Of a DNA stretch of 64,000 nt, positions 41,588 to 49,980 are shown piece by piece. The stretch is from contig NZ_JALKFS010000005.1 of the NCBI RefSeq assembly GCF_023051145.1, positions 558,001 to 622,000 on the forward strand. Direction: 5' to 3'. The notes beneath the pieces are model-generated. The model was not told where the DNA came from, searched no databases, and was given only the letters and a program-made list of their open reading frames with translations. The position numbers and the translations under genes are program-made. The DNA comes from Williamsia sp. DF01-3. GTDB lineage: Bacteria; Actinomycetota; Actinomycetes; Mycobacteriales; Mycobacteriaceae. Every line of letters starts with the position of its first letter. Positions within the stretch are counted from its first letter, which is position 1.

Positions 41588-42192
41588 GTGATCGGGAAGT
41601 CGAAGTAGGTGTCGGGGTAGGGTTCGTCCCTCAGTGTGTAGTGCCACCACTCACTGTCGTAGGAGGCGAAGTCGCAGGCCGCCATGAGGGAGCGCAAACA
41701 CTCGCGATTCCTGGCCGCGGCGGCTGTGGTCCCGGGCGCGCCATGGTGCGAGATGGGATCCATCAGGTCATGCCCGCCACCCATCGCAGCCAGTTCACCG
41801 GTGTTCAGGTGGTACAGCGTCAGGTCGGTGGTGCTACCGCGGCTGTGGCCCGATTTGTAAGCCACATAACCGTTGTCGAACATCTCGGTTCGGCTGATGT
41901 TGGGGTGGTACCGCGATTTCGTCTCCGCCTCATCGGGCTGCTGTGCCCAGCGGACGAAGCAGTCGACGGCGCATTGAGGGCGGTAGCCGTCCCAGAGCAG
42001 CAGGCCGAACCCGAGTGATGCGGCCTTGTCCCTCACCTGCTCGAGGGCTGAGCACAGGGCTCGCGTGCCGACTATCCGATTGGCGAGGTACCCGTCCACG
42101 GGTTTGCCGGTGAAGTTGTCCCACGTTGCGTATTTGGCGTCCCAGCGTATGCCGGACACGAACTCATCGACGTAGACGAAATCGGCATTCAT
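41584..42192 (-). CDS. vanX: VanX D-Ala-D-Ala dipeptidase
   Basis: 202 residues, matching the enterococcal length and numbering: Arg71 in WDGYRP, zinc ligands His116 and Asp123 in SGHSRGSTTDLTL, and Glu181/His184 in SEWWHY. It destroys cytosolic D-Ala-D-Ala so that only D-Ala-D-Lac enters the cell wall. The ATG overlaps the ligase stop (ATGA) and its own stop overlaps the murG-like start, so translation is coupled along the operon. Confidence 0.95.
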   Translation of the reverse strand: MNADFVYVDEFVSGIRWDAKYATWDNFTGKPVDGYLANRIVGTRALCSALEQVRDKAASLGFGLLLWDGYRPQCAVDCFVRWAQQPDEAETKSRYHPNISRTEMFDNGYVAYKSGHSRGSTTDLTLYHLNTGELAAMGGGHDLMDPISHHGAPGTTAAAARNRECLRSLMAACDFASYDSEWWHYTLRDEPYPDTYFDFPIT

Positions 42193-43229
42193 GAGGACGC
42201 ACCGGCCATCGTCATGGAGACCATGTGGTCGATCACGTCGGACAACGGCATGCCCGCAGCGGCCATCATTCTCGGGTAGCGGCTGTATGAGGTCAGTCCT
42301 GGCAGGGTGTTGACCTCGTTGAGGATCACCTGCCCTTCCTCGGTGAGGAACATGTCGACGCGGGACAGCCCGCGGCAGCCCATAGCGCGGTAGATTGACT
42401 TCGCTGTCTCTTGCACATGTGCTCGCGACTCGGCGGATATGTTCGCGGGAACGGTGACCGTCGAGTTCTCCGAACCACTTTCCGGATTCGCCTCCTGGTG
42501 AATTCGAAAGAATCCGTCGGACAACATGATCTGGTCGACCTCACCGACGATGACGTCGCTGCCGGTACCCAGCATGGCGCAGCCGACTTCGCTGCCGAGA
42601 ACAGCCTCCTCGATGAGAGTCTTCGAATCATATTGGCGTGAGGCGGCAATGGCATCTGCGAGCTCGCCCGGAACTCGTACCTTGCTGACGCCGAACGACG
42701 ACCCGGAGCGTGCCGGTTTGACGAAGACCGGGTAGGGGAGTTGATCGGCGTCGACGTCTCCCTGCACACCGACAACCCAGAAGTTCGGCGTGGCGATCCC
42801 CGCGCTTCTGGCGACGGTGTACGCGAGTGACTTGTCCATACAGAGGGCTGAGCTCTGGATGTCGCAGCCGAGGTAGGGAATGCCGGATAGTTCCAGCAGT
42901 CCCTGGACGGCCCCGTCCTCACCGAGGGTGCCGTGCAGAATGGGAATTACGAGATCCAGACGCTCGACCTCGTAGCGTCCGTGGTCCAGGACCAGCAACC
43001 CGTGGACGCTTCGGTCGGGAGACAGCAGCGCCGGTCGGGAATCTCCTTTTTCCCAACCGTATTCAGGGTTGGTGCACAGCCGCCAGGCTCCACTTCTGGT
43101 GATGCCGATGTAGAAGGGCTCGTACTTCGCGAGGTCCACGTGCTTGGCCACCTCCTGCGCGGACTTGACCGAGACGGGGTGTTCCTCGGAACTTCCGCCG
43201 AAGATGATCCCGATGCGCAACCTAGCCAC
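42189..43229 (-). CDS. vanA: D-alanine-D-lactate ligase (VanA/VanO-type)
   Basis: 346 residues of the D-Ala-D-Ala ligase ATP-grasp fold. The omega-loop reads FFRIHQEANPESGSENS with His244 at the same position as VanA His244, the residue that favours D-lactate over D-alanine; Ddl enzymes have Tyr-Lys there. GEDGAVQGLLELSGIPYLG, SSFGVSKV and LNEVNTLPGLT are conserved. It makes D-Ala-D-Lac, which lowers vancomycin affinity. Whether the allele is best named vanA, vanO or other cannot be decided without alignment. It overlaps vanH by eight bases and vanX by four. Confidence 0.92.
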   Translation of the reverse strand: MARLRIGIIFGGSSEEHPVSVKSAQEVAKHVDLAKYEPFYIGITRSGAWRLCTNPEYGWEKGDSRPALLSPDRSVHGLLVLDHGRYEVERLDLVIPILHGTLGEDGAVQGLLELSGIPYLGCDIQSSALCMDKSLAYTVARSAGIATPNFWVVGVQGDVDADQLPYPVFVKPARSGSSFGVSKVRVPGELADAIAASRQYDSKTLIEEAVLGSEVGCAMLGTGSDVIVGEVDQIMLSDGFFRIHQEANPESGSENSTVTVPANISAESRAHVQETAKSIYRAMGCRGLSRVDMFLTEEGQVILNEVNTLPGLTSYSRYPRMMAAAGMPLSDVIDHMVSMTMAGASS

Positions 43230-44256
43230 GTTGTTCCCTCTCGAATCTCAAGCAGTTGACGATGGAGTTCTCGACCGTGTCGCGCAGTGCGTGGTCGGTG
43301 TAGAAAGCGGTGTGTGGACTGACGATCACGTTCGGCATCTGTTGCAAACGCGTCAGCATCGTGCCCCCGAGCGATCGAGTCCTGCAGTCCGCGTAGAAGA
43401 TCCCCTCCTCACCCTCCACCACATCGAGGGCCGCGCCACCGAGGTCGCCCCTCTCCAGCGCACCGACGAGGGCCTCGGTGTCGATGAGCGAACCCCGGCC
43501 GGTGTTCACGATGTACGCGCCGCGCTTCATCCGGCCGAGTCGTTCGCGATCGAGGAGGTGGTGTGTTCCCGCGTCGAGCGGTGTGTGCAAGGTGATGATG
43601 TCGCTTTGCTCGACCAGTTCGTCGAGGTCGACGTAATTGATGCCAATCGTGGTGTGGGTGTCGTAGGCCAGGATGCGGCTACCGAAGCCTCGCAGCCGAT
43701 TCATGACGGCGGTGCCGATGCGGCCGGTGCCGATCACTCCCACGGTCATGTCGCGAAGCTCTCGACCGCGAACCTCGCTCAACCGGTAGTCGCTGACGTC
43801 TGTGCGTCTGATGACTGACTTCGCATCTCGCACAGACATCAACATCAGCATCACGGCGTAGTCCGCGACGCTGTCGGGGGAGTAGCTGACATTCCCGACC
43901 GAGATGCCCAACCGCCGAGCATATTCGACGTCCAGATGGTTGTAACCGATGCTCCTGGTAGAGATGTACTCCACACCAGCCCGGCTGAGTGCCACCAAGG
44001 TGGGGTTCGACACCGGTGTCTTGTGCCCGATGCTGACGCAGCGATTTCCCTCTGCCAGCGCTGCATTGGAGGAGGAAGCGGTTGCTGCCGTGACGGTCAC
44101 CGCCACACCCAATTCGAGCGCCCTCTCCTCGAAGAGGCGGGCTTCGTCGTGCTCACAGCCGTACACCGTGATTCCCACGAAAGGTGCCGGCGTTGCGGAG
44201 GAACGGACAGGCTTCGGCCGGTGGGCCGCCTGGTGTACCGATGTGCTGTAGGGCAT
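43222..44256 (-). CDS. vanH: VanH D-lactate dehydrogenase
   Basis: 344 residues from the ATG at 44256, supported by the 22-bp distance to the conserved promoter element, the same distance as for vanY. A D-2-hydroxyacid dehydrogenase with STRSIGYNHLD, NAD motif VGVIGTGRIGTAVMNRL, NTGRGSLID, and the catalytic His in VSPHTAFYTDHAL. It reduces pyruvate to D-lactate for the ligase. First gene of vanH-ligase-vanX-murG-like. An in-frame TTG at 44268 is the only upstream alternative. Confidence 0.92.
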   Translation of the reverse strand: MPYSTSVHQAAHRPKPVRSSATPAPFVGITVYGCEHDEARLFEERALELGVAVTVTAATASSSNAALAEGNRCVSIGHKTPVSNPTLVALSRAGVEYISTRSIGYNHLDVEYARRLGISVGNVSYSPDSVADYAVMLMLMSVRDAKSVIRRTDVSDYRLSEVRGRELRDMTVGVIGTGRIGTAVMNRLRGFGSRILAYDTHTTIGINYVDLDELVEQSDIITLHTPLDAGTHHLLDRERLGRMKRGAYIVNTGRGSLIDTEALVGALERGDLGGAALDVVEGEEGIFYADCRTRSLGGTMLTRLQQMPNVIVSPHTAFYTDHALRDTVENSIVNCLRFEREQRG

Positions 44257-44277
44257 GCCGACAGTCAAGACAGGCGA

Positions 44278-44318
44278 GTGTTGCCAGGGCGTATGAGGAA
44301 ACCGATACGCCGACGATA
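44278..44318 (-). promoter_or_regulatory. Shared 41-bp van promoter element, copy 2 (upstream of vanH)
   Basis: Starts GTGTTGCCAG and ends ACGATA, as copy 1. It includes CGTAT-N10-ATACG, an inverted repeat (degenerate in copy 1). Begins 22 bp upstream of the vanH ATG, in the same orientation to its gene as copy 1 is to vanY. Candidate VanR site. Confidence 0.65.
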
Positions 44319-44363
44319 GGTGCCGCTGCGGGTTGCACTCACGGCCTCACGCCACGTGAAGGG

Positions 44364-45008
44364 TCACTCCTGGCGCGGGGCGCCCCGGTCGCCGCCTGCC
44401 ATGTCGCCCGTCCCTGGAGTTCCGTCCGCGAGTTCATAGCGCAGATAGACGGTGCCGCGAGGCCCCGCTGCCGGTGGTTCGACGAGGGTGAGGTTGGTGG
44501 GAACAGCTCCGCCGTCGAAAATCTTCTTCCCGACTCCGAGCATGATGGGGTGAAGCCACAGATCGATCCGGTCGAACAGCTTGTCGCGCAACAGGGTCTG
44601 TACCAGGTTCAGACTTCCGACGACCTTGATGTTCTCGTGGCGATCACGGATCTCGTTCACCGCGTCGGACAGATTGGGCCCGAGTTGAGAAGATCCTGCC
44701 CACGAGAGGTCCGGCTTGCCGCGTGAGGCGACGTACTTGGGGATGCGATTGAAGAGCGTGGCGATCTCGTTGTCGGGGCCTTCCTCCTGATGAGGCCAGT
44801 GTGCAGCGAAGATGTCGTAGGTTCGTCGGCCGAGAAGAAGGGCGTCGGTGCCCTCGTAGGCAGCGCCGACCTGTCCCCCTGCGACCTCGTCGAACAGTGG
44901 CGCCTGCCAGCCACCGAACGGGAACCCGATCGGGTCCTCGTCGGGTGCGCCGGGGGCCTGCCCGACGAGGTCGAGGGTTGCGAACAGTTCCAGGTATATC
45001 TTGCCCAT
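44364..45008 (-). CDS. Dihydrofolate reductase-fold protein (RibD C-terminal type)
   Basis: 214 residues. MGKIYLELFATLDLVGQAPGAPDED, ALLLGRRTYDIFAAHWP, KYVASRG and IKVVGSLNLVQTLLRDKLFDRIDLWLHPIMLGVGKKIF follow the RibD_C/DHFR-like family common in actinobacteria. NAD(P)H-dependent reduction is presumed; the substrate is unknown and resistance to trimethoprim should not be assumed. The C-terminal tail (GTGDMAGGDRGAPRQE) is low-complexity. Confidence 0.82.
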   Translation of the reverse strand: MGKIYLELFATLDLVGQAPGAPDEDPIGFPFGGWQAPLFDEVAGGQVGAAYEGTDALLLGRRTYDIFAAHWPHQEEGPDNEIATLFNRIPKYVASRGKPDLSWAGSSQLGPNLSDAVNEIRDRHENIKVVGSLNLVQTLLRDKLFDRIDLWLHPIMLGVGKKIFDGGAVPTNLTLVEPPAAGPRGTVYLRYELADGTPGTGDMAGGDRGAPRQE

Positions 45009-45091
45009 GGTGTACTCCCGATGAAGTGATCTGGCCGTCGAAGAGTGGACCAGGCAACTCGTCGGAACTCATCGGTGACAAGGCCGGGACG

Positions 45092-45742
45092 TCAGTACAG
45101 GGTCTGGTAGGCGACCTCGATGTCCTCGTCGATGCGGTGCGCGGTGGCCTCATCACGCTGCAACTGAGCGGCCATGATCTCGCCAGTGGTCGGTACCTCT
45201 CCCGGCGACGCAAGACTCGCGGGGTCCCACAGCTTGGATCGCAGAATGGCCCTGCCACAGTGCAGATATGCCTCGTCGACCTCGACGATGAGAGCGAGTT
45301 CGGGTGTTTTGTCTCTGGCCGCGAGTTGGGGCAGGAGGTCGGGATCCTCGGTCAGGTAGCCATTCCCGTTGATACGCAGGGTCTCGCGATGACCGGGCAC
45401 AAGAAAGATGAGACCGATGCCGGGGCGCGACAAGATGTTCTCGAAAGAATCGATCCGCTTGTTGCCGATGCGGTCGGGGATGGCGATGGTGGTGTCGTCG
45501 AGAACCTTCACGAATCCTGGCTGGTCGCCGCGCGGAGAGCAGTCGGCGGACCCGTCGTCGTTGGAGGTGGCCATGCACAGGAACGGCGAACGCGCGATGA
45601 ACCGGCGGAAGTTGGGGTCGATGGTGCGCTGCACTTTTGTCACCGCCAGCCCGGCGGGCTCACCGATCAACTCCCTGACCCGGTCATGCGACATACGGCG
45701 CGGACGTCCCGTGGCGGCGGACCCACCTGATGTCGATGTCAT
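45092..45742 (-). CDS. Pyridoxamine 5-phosphate oxidase-like flavoprotein
   Basis: 216 residues. A split-barrel PNPOx-type domain: RTIDPNFRRFIARSPFLCMATSNDDGSADCSPRGDQPGFVKVLDD (about 40-83) and ENILSRPGIGLIFLVPGHRETLRINGNGYLT. The CSPRGD variety belongs to the FMN-binding MSMEG_1061-like group rather than true PdxH. Function unknown. Stands alone between the DHFR-like and LCP genes. Confidence 0.82.
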   Translation of the reverse strand: MTSTSGGSAATGRPRRMSHDRVRELIGEPAGLAVTKVQRTIDPNFRRFIARSPFLCMATSNDDGSADCSPRGDQPGFVKVLDDTTIAIPDRIGNKRIDSFENILSRPGIGLIFLVPGHRETLRINGNGYLTEDPDLLPQLAARDKTPELALIVEVDEAYLHCGRAILRSKLWDPASLASPGEVPTTGEIMAAQLQRDEATAHRIDEDIEVAYQTLY

Positions 45743-45786
45743 GGCAGAAAAGCCCTTTCGATGGTCGGATTGATCCGTGTCGAGTA

Positions 45787-47082
45787 TCAGCCTGTCTGGA
45801 TCAGTTCGGGCGGAACCTCTTTGCCGTCTGCGATGGCCGCAAAGAACGCCGTCGTGTTGTCGCCCCAGGCAAGTGAGTCACCGGCATCGGTTAAGATCGA
45901 CCCGCCGTTGGGTGTGGTCACCGTGACCGGGTCGCTGCGCAGCGCCCACGCGAGGCGTGCGAGATGCCATATGTGGTCGCCGTTGTCGACCGTCAGGGAG
46001 CTCACGGTCCCGTTCACCAGGGGCCAGAAGCGGAACGGGTTCAGGATTGTCGAGGCGCTGGTGGCCTTCTTCATCAGCGCTGCCATGAACTTTCGCTGGT
46101 TCACCACACGCTCGAGGTCGGCGTTCGCGAATGCGCGGGTGCGGACAAACCCCAGGGCCTCGCGGCCGTTCAGGGTCTGGCAACCGGCCTTGAGGTCGAT
46201 TCCGGCGAGCGGGTCGTTGATCGGGGCGTCGAGACACATCTCGATACCACCGACCGCGTCGACCATCTTGTCGAATCCGCCGAAACCGATCTCGGCATAG
46301 TGGTCGATCCGCAGGCCGGTGTTGGTCTCGATGGTCTGTACCAACAACTTCGGGCCGCCCAAACTGAAGGCGGCGTTCACCTTGTGTGAACCCTGACCAG
46401 GGATGTCGACGTAGAGGTCCCGCGGGATGGAGATGATCATCGGCTTACCCCCGGAGCCGAAGTGGACCAGCATGATCGTGTCTGTCCGAGAGCCCTCGCT
46501 GTCACCTGTCGAAAGGGCTTGGCGCTCGGCCTCACTGAGGTCGGCGCGGGAATCAGAGCCGACCAGCAGCCAATTGGTGCCGGCGCTGCTCGCGACCCGG
46601 CCCTCATAGTTGGACAGGGCATCGACGCGGTTGAGTTTGCTGTCGAAGTAGACGAGCAGACCGATGGTGCCGAGCACCATCACCAGCAGCAGGATCAGGA
46701 CGGTGCGCACGACCGGCAGCCGTCTGCGGCGCCGTGGCGGTGGTGGCGGGACCGCGCGGTCGGTGCGGCGATGCCCCGGGTCGCGCGGAGGTTGCCGTGG
46801 CGGCCGGTTGTAGGCAACCACCGGGGGTGGTCCCTGAGCAGGTCGAGACGTTCGGGTCTCGGGGGCGCCGGACTCCGACCACGCGCGGGCGGGTTGGTAG
46901 CTGTCCTGTGGGCGTTGGGGCGGCGGACCCTGAGGCGACCGCGGTGGTCCGGCGGGAGGTGGGGCCTGACGCGGCGGACCCTGGCCGGGAACACGTCCGC
47001 GGAATGGGTCCTGTTGTGGTGGGCGCCCGGGAACCGGTCCAGGCCTTCCGTTGGGTTGGCCACCACCGGGGCCGGGGACCAT
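45787..47082 (-). CDS. LCP-family (LytR-CpsA-Psr) cell wall ligase
   Basis: 431 residues as annotated. A Pro/Arg-rich cytosolic tail of about 125 residues, one membrane helix (VVRTVLILLLVMVLGTIGLLVYF) and an extracytoplasmic LCP domain with LLVGSDSRADL, TDTIMLVHF, ISIPRDLYVDIPG and FVRTRAFANADLERVVNQRKF (conserved Asp/Arg of the polyprenyl-phosphate site). LCP enzymes attach arabinogalactan or other polymers to peptidoglycan. A start-like sequence MTDQDEPFIRRPGG at 47177 is out of frame with the body, so the N-terminus may be misread or frameshifted. Equivalent of Rv3840 by synteny from memory. Confidence 0.86.
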   Translation of the reverse strand: MVPGPGGGQPNGRPGPVPGRPPQQDPFRGRVPGQGPPRQAPPPAGPPRSPQGPPPQRPQDSYQPARAWSESGAPETRTSRPAQGPPPVVAYNRPPRQPPRDPGHRRTDRAVPPPPPRRRRRLPVVRTVLILLLVMVLGTIGLLVYFDSKLNRVDALSNYEGRVASSAGTNWLLVGSDSRADLSEAERQALSTGDSEGSRTDTIMLVHFGSGGKPMIISIPRDLYVDIPGQGSHKVNAAFSLGGPKLLVQTIETNTGLRIDHYAEIGFGGFDKMVDAVGGIEMCLDAPINDPLAGIDLKAGCQTLNGREALGFVRTRAFANADLERVVNQRKFMAALMKKATSASTILNPFRFWPLVNGTVSSLTVDNGDHIWHLARLAWALRSDPVTVTTPNGGSILTDAGDSLAWGDNTTAFFAAIADGKEVPPELIQTG

Positions 47083-47252
47083 CCGCCGCGTCGGCCCCCG
47101 GGCTGGGGCGGTTGTCCCTGACGGGGACGTCCCGCGCCGCCTGGGCGGCGGATGAACGGCTCGTCCTGGTCAGTCATTGCACAGACTCTACTGAAGAACG
47201 CCCGGTCGTAAGCTCGCCTGTTTGTAGTCCCTGAAGGCTGTCGGTTGTGCTG

Positions 47253-47279
47253 GCGCCGAGGGAACCATCCCCTCGGCGC
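47253..47279. terminator. Hairpin terminator after the CPBP protease gene
   Basis: GCGCCGAGGG pairs CCCTCGGCGC across a seven-base loop, 36 bp downstream of the CPBP stop and upstream of the LCP gene on the same strand. Confidence 0.7.
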
Positions 47280-47314
47280 ACTCGTATTCGACAGATTTCA
47301 GGGCGGGATGCGAC

Positions 47315-48127
47315 TCAATTGGCTTCCAGCCACCGTAGGTGGTCCTTCAACAGCGCGTACCCGACAAAGGCGACGGTATCGATGAGTGCATGCCCGATGA
47401 CCAGCGGCCACACTCGATTGGTCCGCTGGAAAACGCGGCCATAGACGAGGCCCATGACGACGTTGCCGAGTCCGCCGCCGACACCTTGATAGAGGTGATA
47501 GCTACCGCGGAGCACGGCAGAGAACAGGAGGCTGCGGTTCTCGCTCCATCCGAGTTGTCGCAGCCTGGTGATGATGTAGGCCACCACGAGGAACTCTTCG
47601 GCTGCCGCGTTGCCGATCGCCGCGAACACCAACATCGGCAATCTCCAGAATGTCTCGTCGAGATTCGACGGGAGAACCTGGACGTTGAGATCCAAAGCCC
47701 TTGCGACAACATAGAGACCGAGGCCGGGTATCCCGATCAGTGCGGCCAGCCCGATCCCCAAGGGAAGATCGAACCGCGCTTTTACGCGCGGAAACCCGAT
47801 GCGTGCCAAAGGAACTCCGGCACGCCAGATCAGGTACACCGCCAGTGCGGCGATGCCGAACAATCTGCAGGCATCGAGGAGTTGGTAGAAGAAGTCGATG
47901 AGACCGAGATCGGATGCGCTGTTGTTCAGGGCGACCGCGCTGCCGCCCACCCCGCGCTCGGACATTGCGGTCTCGATGATCGAGAGCAGAGATCTTGCTC
48001 CCGACAACCCGAAGGTGAGGACGAGCACGATCGTGATCTCGATACCGATCGCGCGTCGCTGACGGGGATCGGTGATCACCTCCGGCTGCGCCGGTCGTGT
48101 CGGTTGTAGCCACGGGCGCAGGTTCAC
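47315..48127 (-). CDS. CPBP (CAAX-like) intramembrane metalloprotease
   Basis: 270 residues, about eight membrane helices, from a GTG at 48127. The Abi/CPBP motifs are present: the paired glutamates AAAEEFLVVAYIITRL (about 172-187), the His of GSYHLYQGVGG and the GHALIDTV helix. Family members are proposed to cleave membrane proteins or prenylated peptides; substrates in actinobacteria are unknown. Between the DUF2470 and LCP genes, all on the same strand. Confidence 0.86.
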   Translation of the reverse strand: MNLRPWLQPTRPAQPEVITDPRQRRAIGIEITIVLVLTFGLSGARSLLSIIETAMSERGVGGSAVALNNSASDLGLIDFFYQLLDACRLFGIAALAVYLIWRAGVPLARIGFPRVKARFDLPLGIGLAALIGIPGLGLYVVARALDLNVQVLPSNLDETFWRLPMLVFAAIGNAAAEEFLVVAYIITRLRQLGWSENRSLLFSAVLRGSYHLYQGVGGGLGNVVMGLVYGRVFQRTNRVWPLVIGHALIDTVAFVGYALLKDHLRWLEAN

Positions 48128-48163
48128 CCGGTCGAGGTTACTGGCGCTCTCTGCGCAGCGACG

Positions 48164-48928
48164 TCAGCTCTGGCCGGGCAGGCTGTTGATGTAGGGGCAG
48201 CCTGCCAAGGCGCGCAGAGCACGCGACAACTCGAAGACGTCGTGAACCGGTCGTGGGAACGACAGTCGAACATCGGAATCGCTCTCGGGTCCCTCGATGC
48301 GGAGCCGCACGCCGAAGCGGTCGATGCCCAACGGGCGCACCTGGCCTTCGCGCAGTTCTGCCGGCAGCCGGCCGCTCAGCGCCGCGACGAGATCGGCGTG
48401 ATCCTCGTCGAGGTGGGCGACCCAGTCAGCCTCCAGCTCCCAGAAGGGGTCGGGTGCGGCTGCGGACAACTCGGGCGTGGACACCGAGGCGGCTCCGGAT
48501 GAATTGGCAAGAACCGCGGAGCTCAGGTTCAGGCGGAGCAGCGAGTAGCCGTGACCGATGTCGAGCAGGCCCGCCGACGGGTGGTCGGTGGCGATCTCGC
48601 AGGCCAGATCCCGTTCGAGATCCGAGGGCACCGAATGGAGTGCCCCGTTGAGCCAGATCAGGGAACGGACCTGTTCCCGTAGCTCGATGGGGGCGAGGTC
48701 GGTCACCTCGACCATCGCCGGCAGTCCGGCCGAACCGGCCTGCCAGGCGAGAGCGCACGCGGCGGAGTCGGAGGGTACGAGGACAAACGCCTGCGAGTCG
48801 TACAGGTGCACCATCGTCACCGGCGAGGGTTCGCTGCCCTCGATGGCGAGCATTGCTTCGGTGACGCGCATGCAGGCGGTACGGATCAGCTCGGCGTCTG
48901 ATGGTCGTGCGGTGGCGATTTTCGACAT
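48164..48928 (-). CDS. DUF2470 domain protein (HugZ-like), probably iron-regulated
   Basis: 254 residues. The C-terminal 85 form DUF2470 (DWVAHLDEDHADLVAALSG, then GIDRFGVRLRIEG and RLSFPRPVHDVFELSRALRAL), the domain that accompanies the split-barrel in HugZ-type haem oxygenases. The N-terminal part looks like a degenerate split-barrel. An IdeR/DtxR box (16 of 19 consensus positions) lies 49 bp upstream, so expression should rise in low iron, as I recall for the equivalent Rv3839. A haem or iron function is inferred. Confidence 0.8.
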   Translation of the reverse strand: MSKIATARPSDAELIRTACMRVTEAMLAIEGSEPSPVTMVHLYDSQAFVLVPSDSAACALAWQAGSAGLPAMVEVTDLAPIELREQVRSLIWLNGALHSVPSDLERDLACEIATDHPSAGLLDIGHGYSLLRLNLSSAVLANSSGAASVSTPELSAAAPDPFWELEADWVAHLDEDHADLVAALSGRLPAELREGQVRPLGIDRFGVRLRIEGPESDSDVRLSFPRPVHDVFELSRALRALAGCPYINSLPGQS

Positions 48929-48976
48929 CTGCTGTCCTCGATGGTCGGCGGAAGGGTGTCACCCTGTCTGCTCGGT

Positions 48977-48995
48977 GTAGGTAACCCTAACCTAA
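48977..48995. promoter_or_regulatory. IdeR/DtxR iron box
   Basis: Minus strand TTAGGTTAGGGTTACCTAC against the consensus TTAGGTTAGGCTAACCTAA: 16 of 19 positions match. It lies 49 bp upstream of the DUF2470 gene and about 65 bp upstream of divergent pheA. Confidence 0.8.
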
Positions 48996-49059
48996 TCACG
49001 GGTTGTCTCGTCCCGCAAGCTTTCCGGCGACTCCCGTTCACTGCCGTAATCTTCAAATC

Positions 49060-49980
49060 GTGCCTGCGATCGCCTACTTCGGACCCTCCGGAACGTTCAC
49101 CGAGATGGCTCTGGAGCAACTGCTCACCGAGAATCCGTCGTTCGGGGACGACGGCGATGTCGAACGAGTCAGTGCCACGAGCCCGGGCCGGGTGATTGAT
49201 CTCGTACGTCGAGGTGAGGTCGCCTACGGATGCGTCCCGATCGAGAGCTCGGTGGAAGGCTCTGTGCCGGCGACCCTGGACGCGCTGATCAAGGGCTCCA
49301 GGGTGCAGATCTTTGCCGAAACAGTCCTGGACATCGCCTTCACGCTGGCCACCCGCGGGCCGATGGCCTCCTCGGACATCACGACGATCGCCGCCTACCC
49401 GGTGGCCTCGGCACAGGTTCGCGAGACGCTCGAGCGCGACTATCCGCGGGCGCAACTCGTCACCAGCGGGTCCAATTCGGCGGCCGCGCAGGACGTGGTG
49501 GAAGGCCGGGCGGATGCCGCGATCACCACGCCGCTGTCGGTCCGGCTCTACGGCCTTCACGCACTGGCGACGGGCGTCGCCGATTCCGACGAAGCCAACA
49601 CCCGCTTCGTATTGGTGGGCAGGCCCGGTCCCGTCCCCGCCCGCACCGGCCGAGACCGCACGTCGGTGACCCTGGATCTTCCCAACGTCCCGGGTTCGCT
49701 GATGGCTGCCATGTACGAGTTCGCGACGCGCGGCATCGACCTGACGCGTATCGAGTCACGACCCAGACGGGAGCCGGGCGGCTTCTTCTTCAATCTCGAT
49801 GTGGTGGGGCATCTCGACGATCCGCCCATCGCCGAAGCGCTCGGTGCCCTCCACCGACGGGCCACGGCGATGCACTTTCTCGGCTCGTGGCCGTCGGCCC
49901 GGCCCAACGGCACCCCGCCGCCCAGCCATCAACAGAGCGATCAGTGGCTCGAATCGATCAGGCAGGGTCTGGACCGATGA
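49060..49980 (+). CDS. pheA: Prephenate dehydratase
   Basis: 306 residues from a GTG at 49060 (VPAIAYFGPSGTFTE). The catalytic domain (1-185) has the FGPxGTFTE start, PIESSVEGSV and the TRF motif in DEANTRFVLVG. The C-terminal ACT domain has NVPGSLMAAMYEFATRGIDLTRIESRPRR, the phenylalanine-binding regulatory site. It converts prephenate to phenylpyruvate. Monofunctional, without chorismate mutase. No Shine-Dalgarno is visible. Its stop overlaps the phosphatase gene start. Confidence 0.93.
   Translation: MPAIAYFGPSGTFTEMALEQLLTENPSFGDDGDVERVSATSPGRVIDLVRRGEVAYGCVPIESSVEGSVPATLDALIKGSRVQIFAETVLDIAFTLATRGPMASSDITTIAAYPVASAQVRETLERDYPRAQLVTSGSNSAAAQDVVEGRADAAITTPLSVRLYGLHALATGVADSDEANTRFVLVGRPGPVPARTGRDRTSVTLDLPNVPGSLMAAMYEFATRGIDLTRIESRPRREPGGFFFNLDVVGHLDDPPIAEALGALHRRATAMHFLGSWPSARPNGTPPPSHQQSDQWLESIRQGLDR

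Noticed and set aside
44257-44275. TTGACT just upstream of vanH as a -35 element
   Set aside because: It lies only about ten bases before the ATG, too close for a promoter of this gene. The conserved 41-bp element is the better candidate.
18025-45742. Prophage or integrative element
   Set aside because: No integrase, transposase, phage structural gene, tRNA target or flanking direct repeat was recognised. The accessory character is argued only from synteny.
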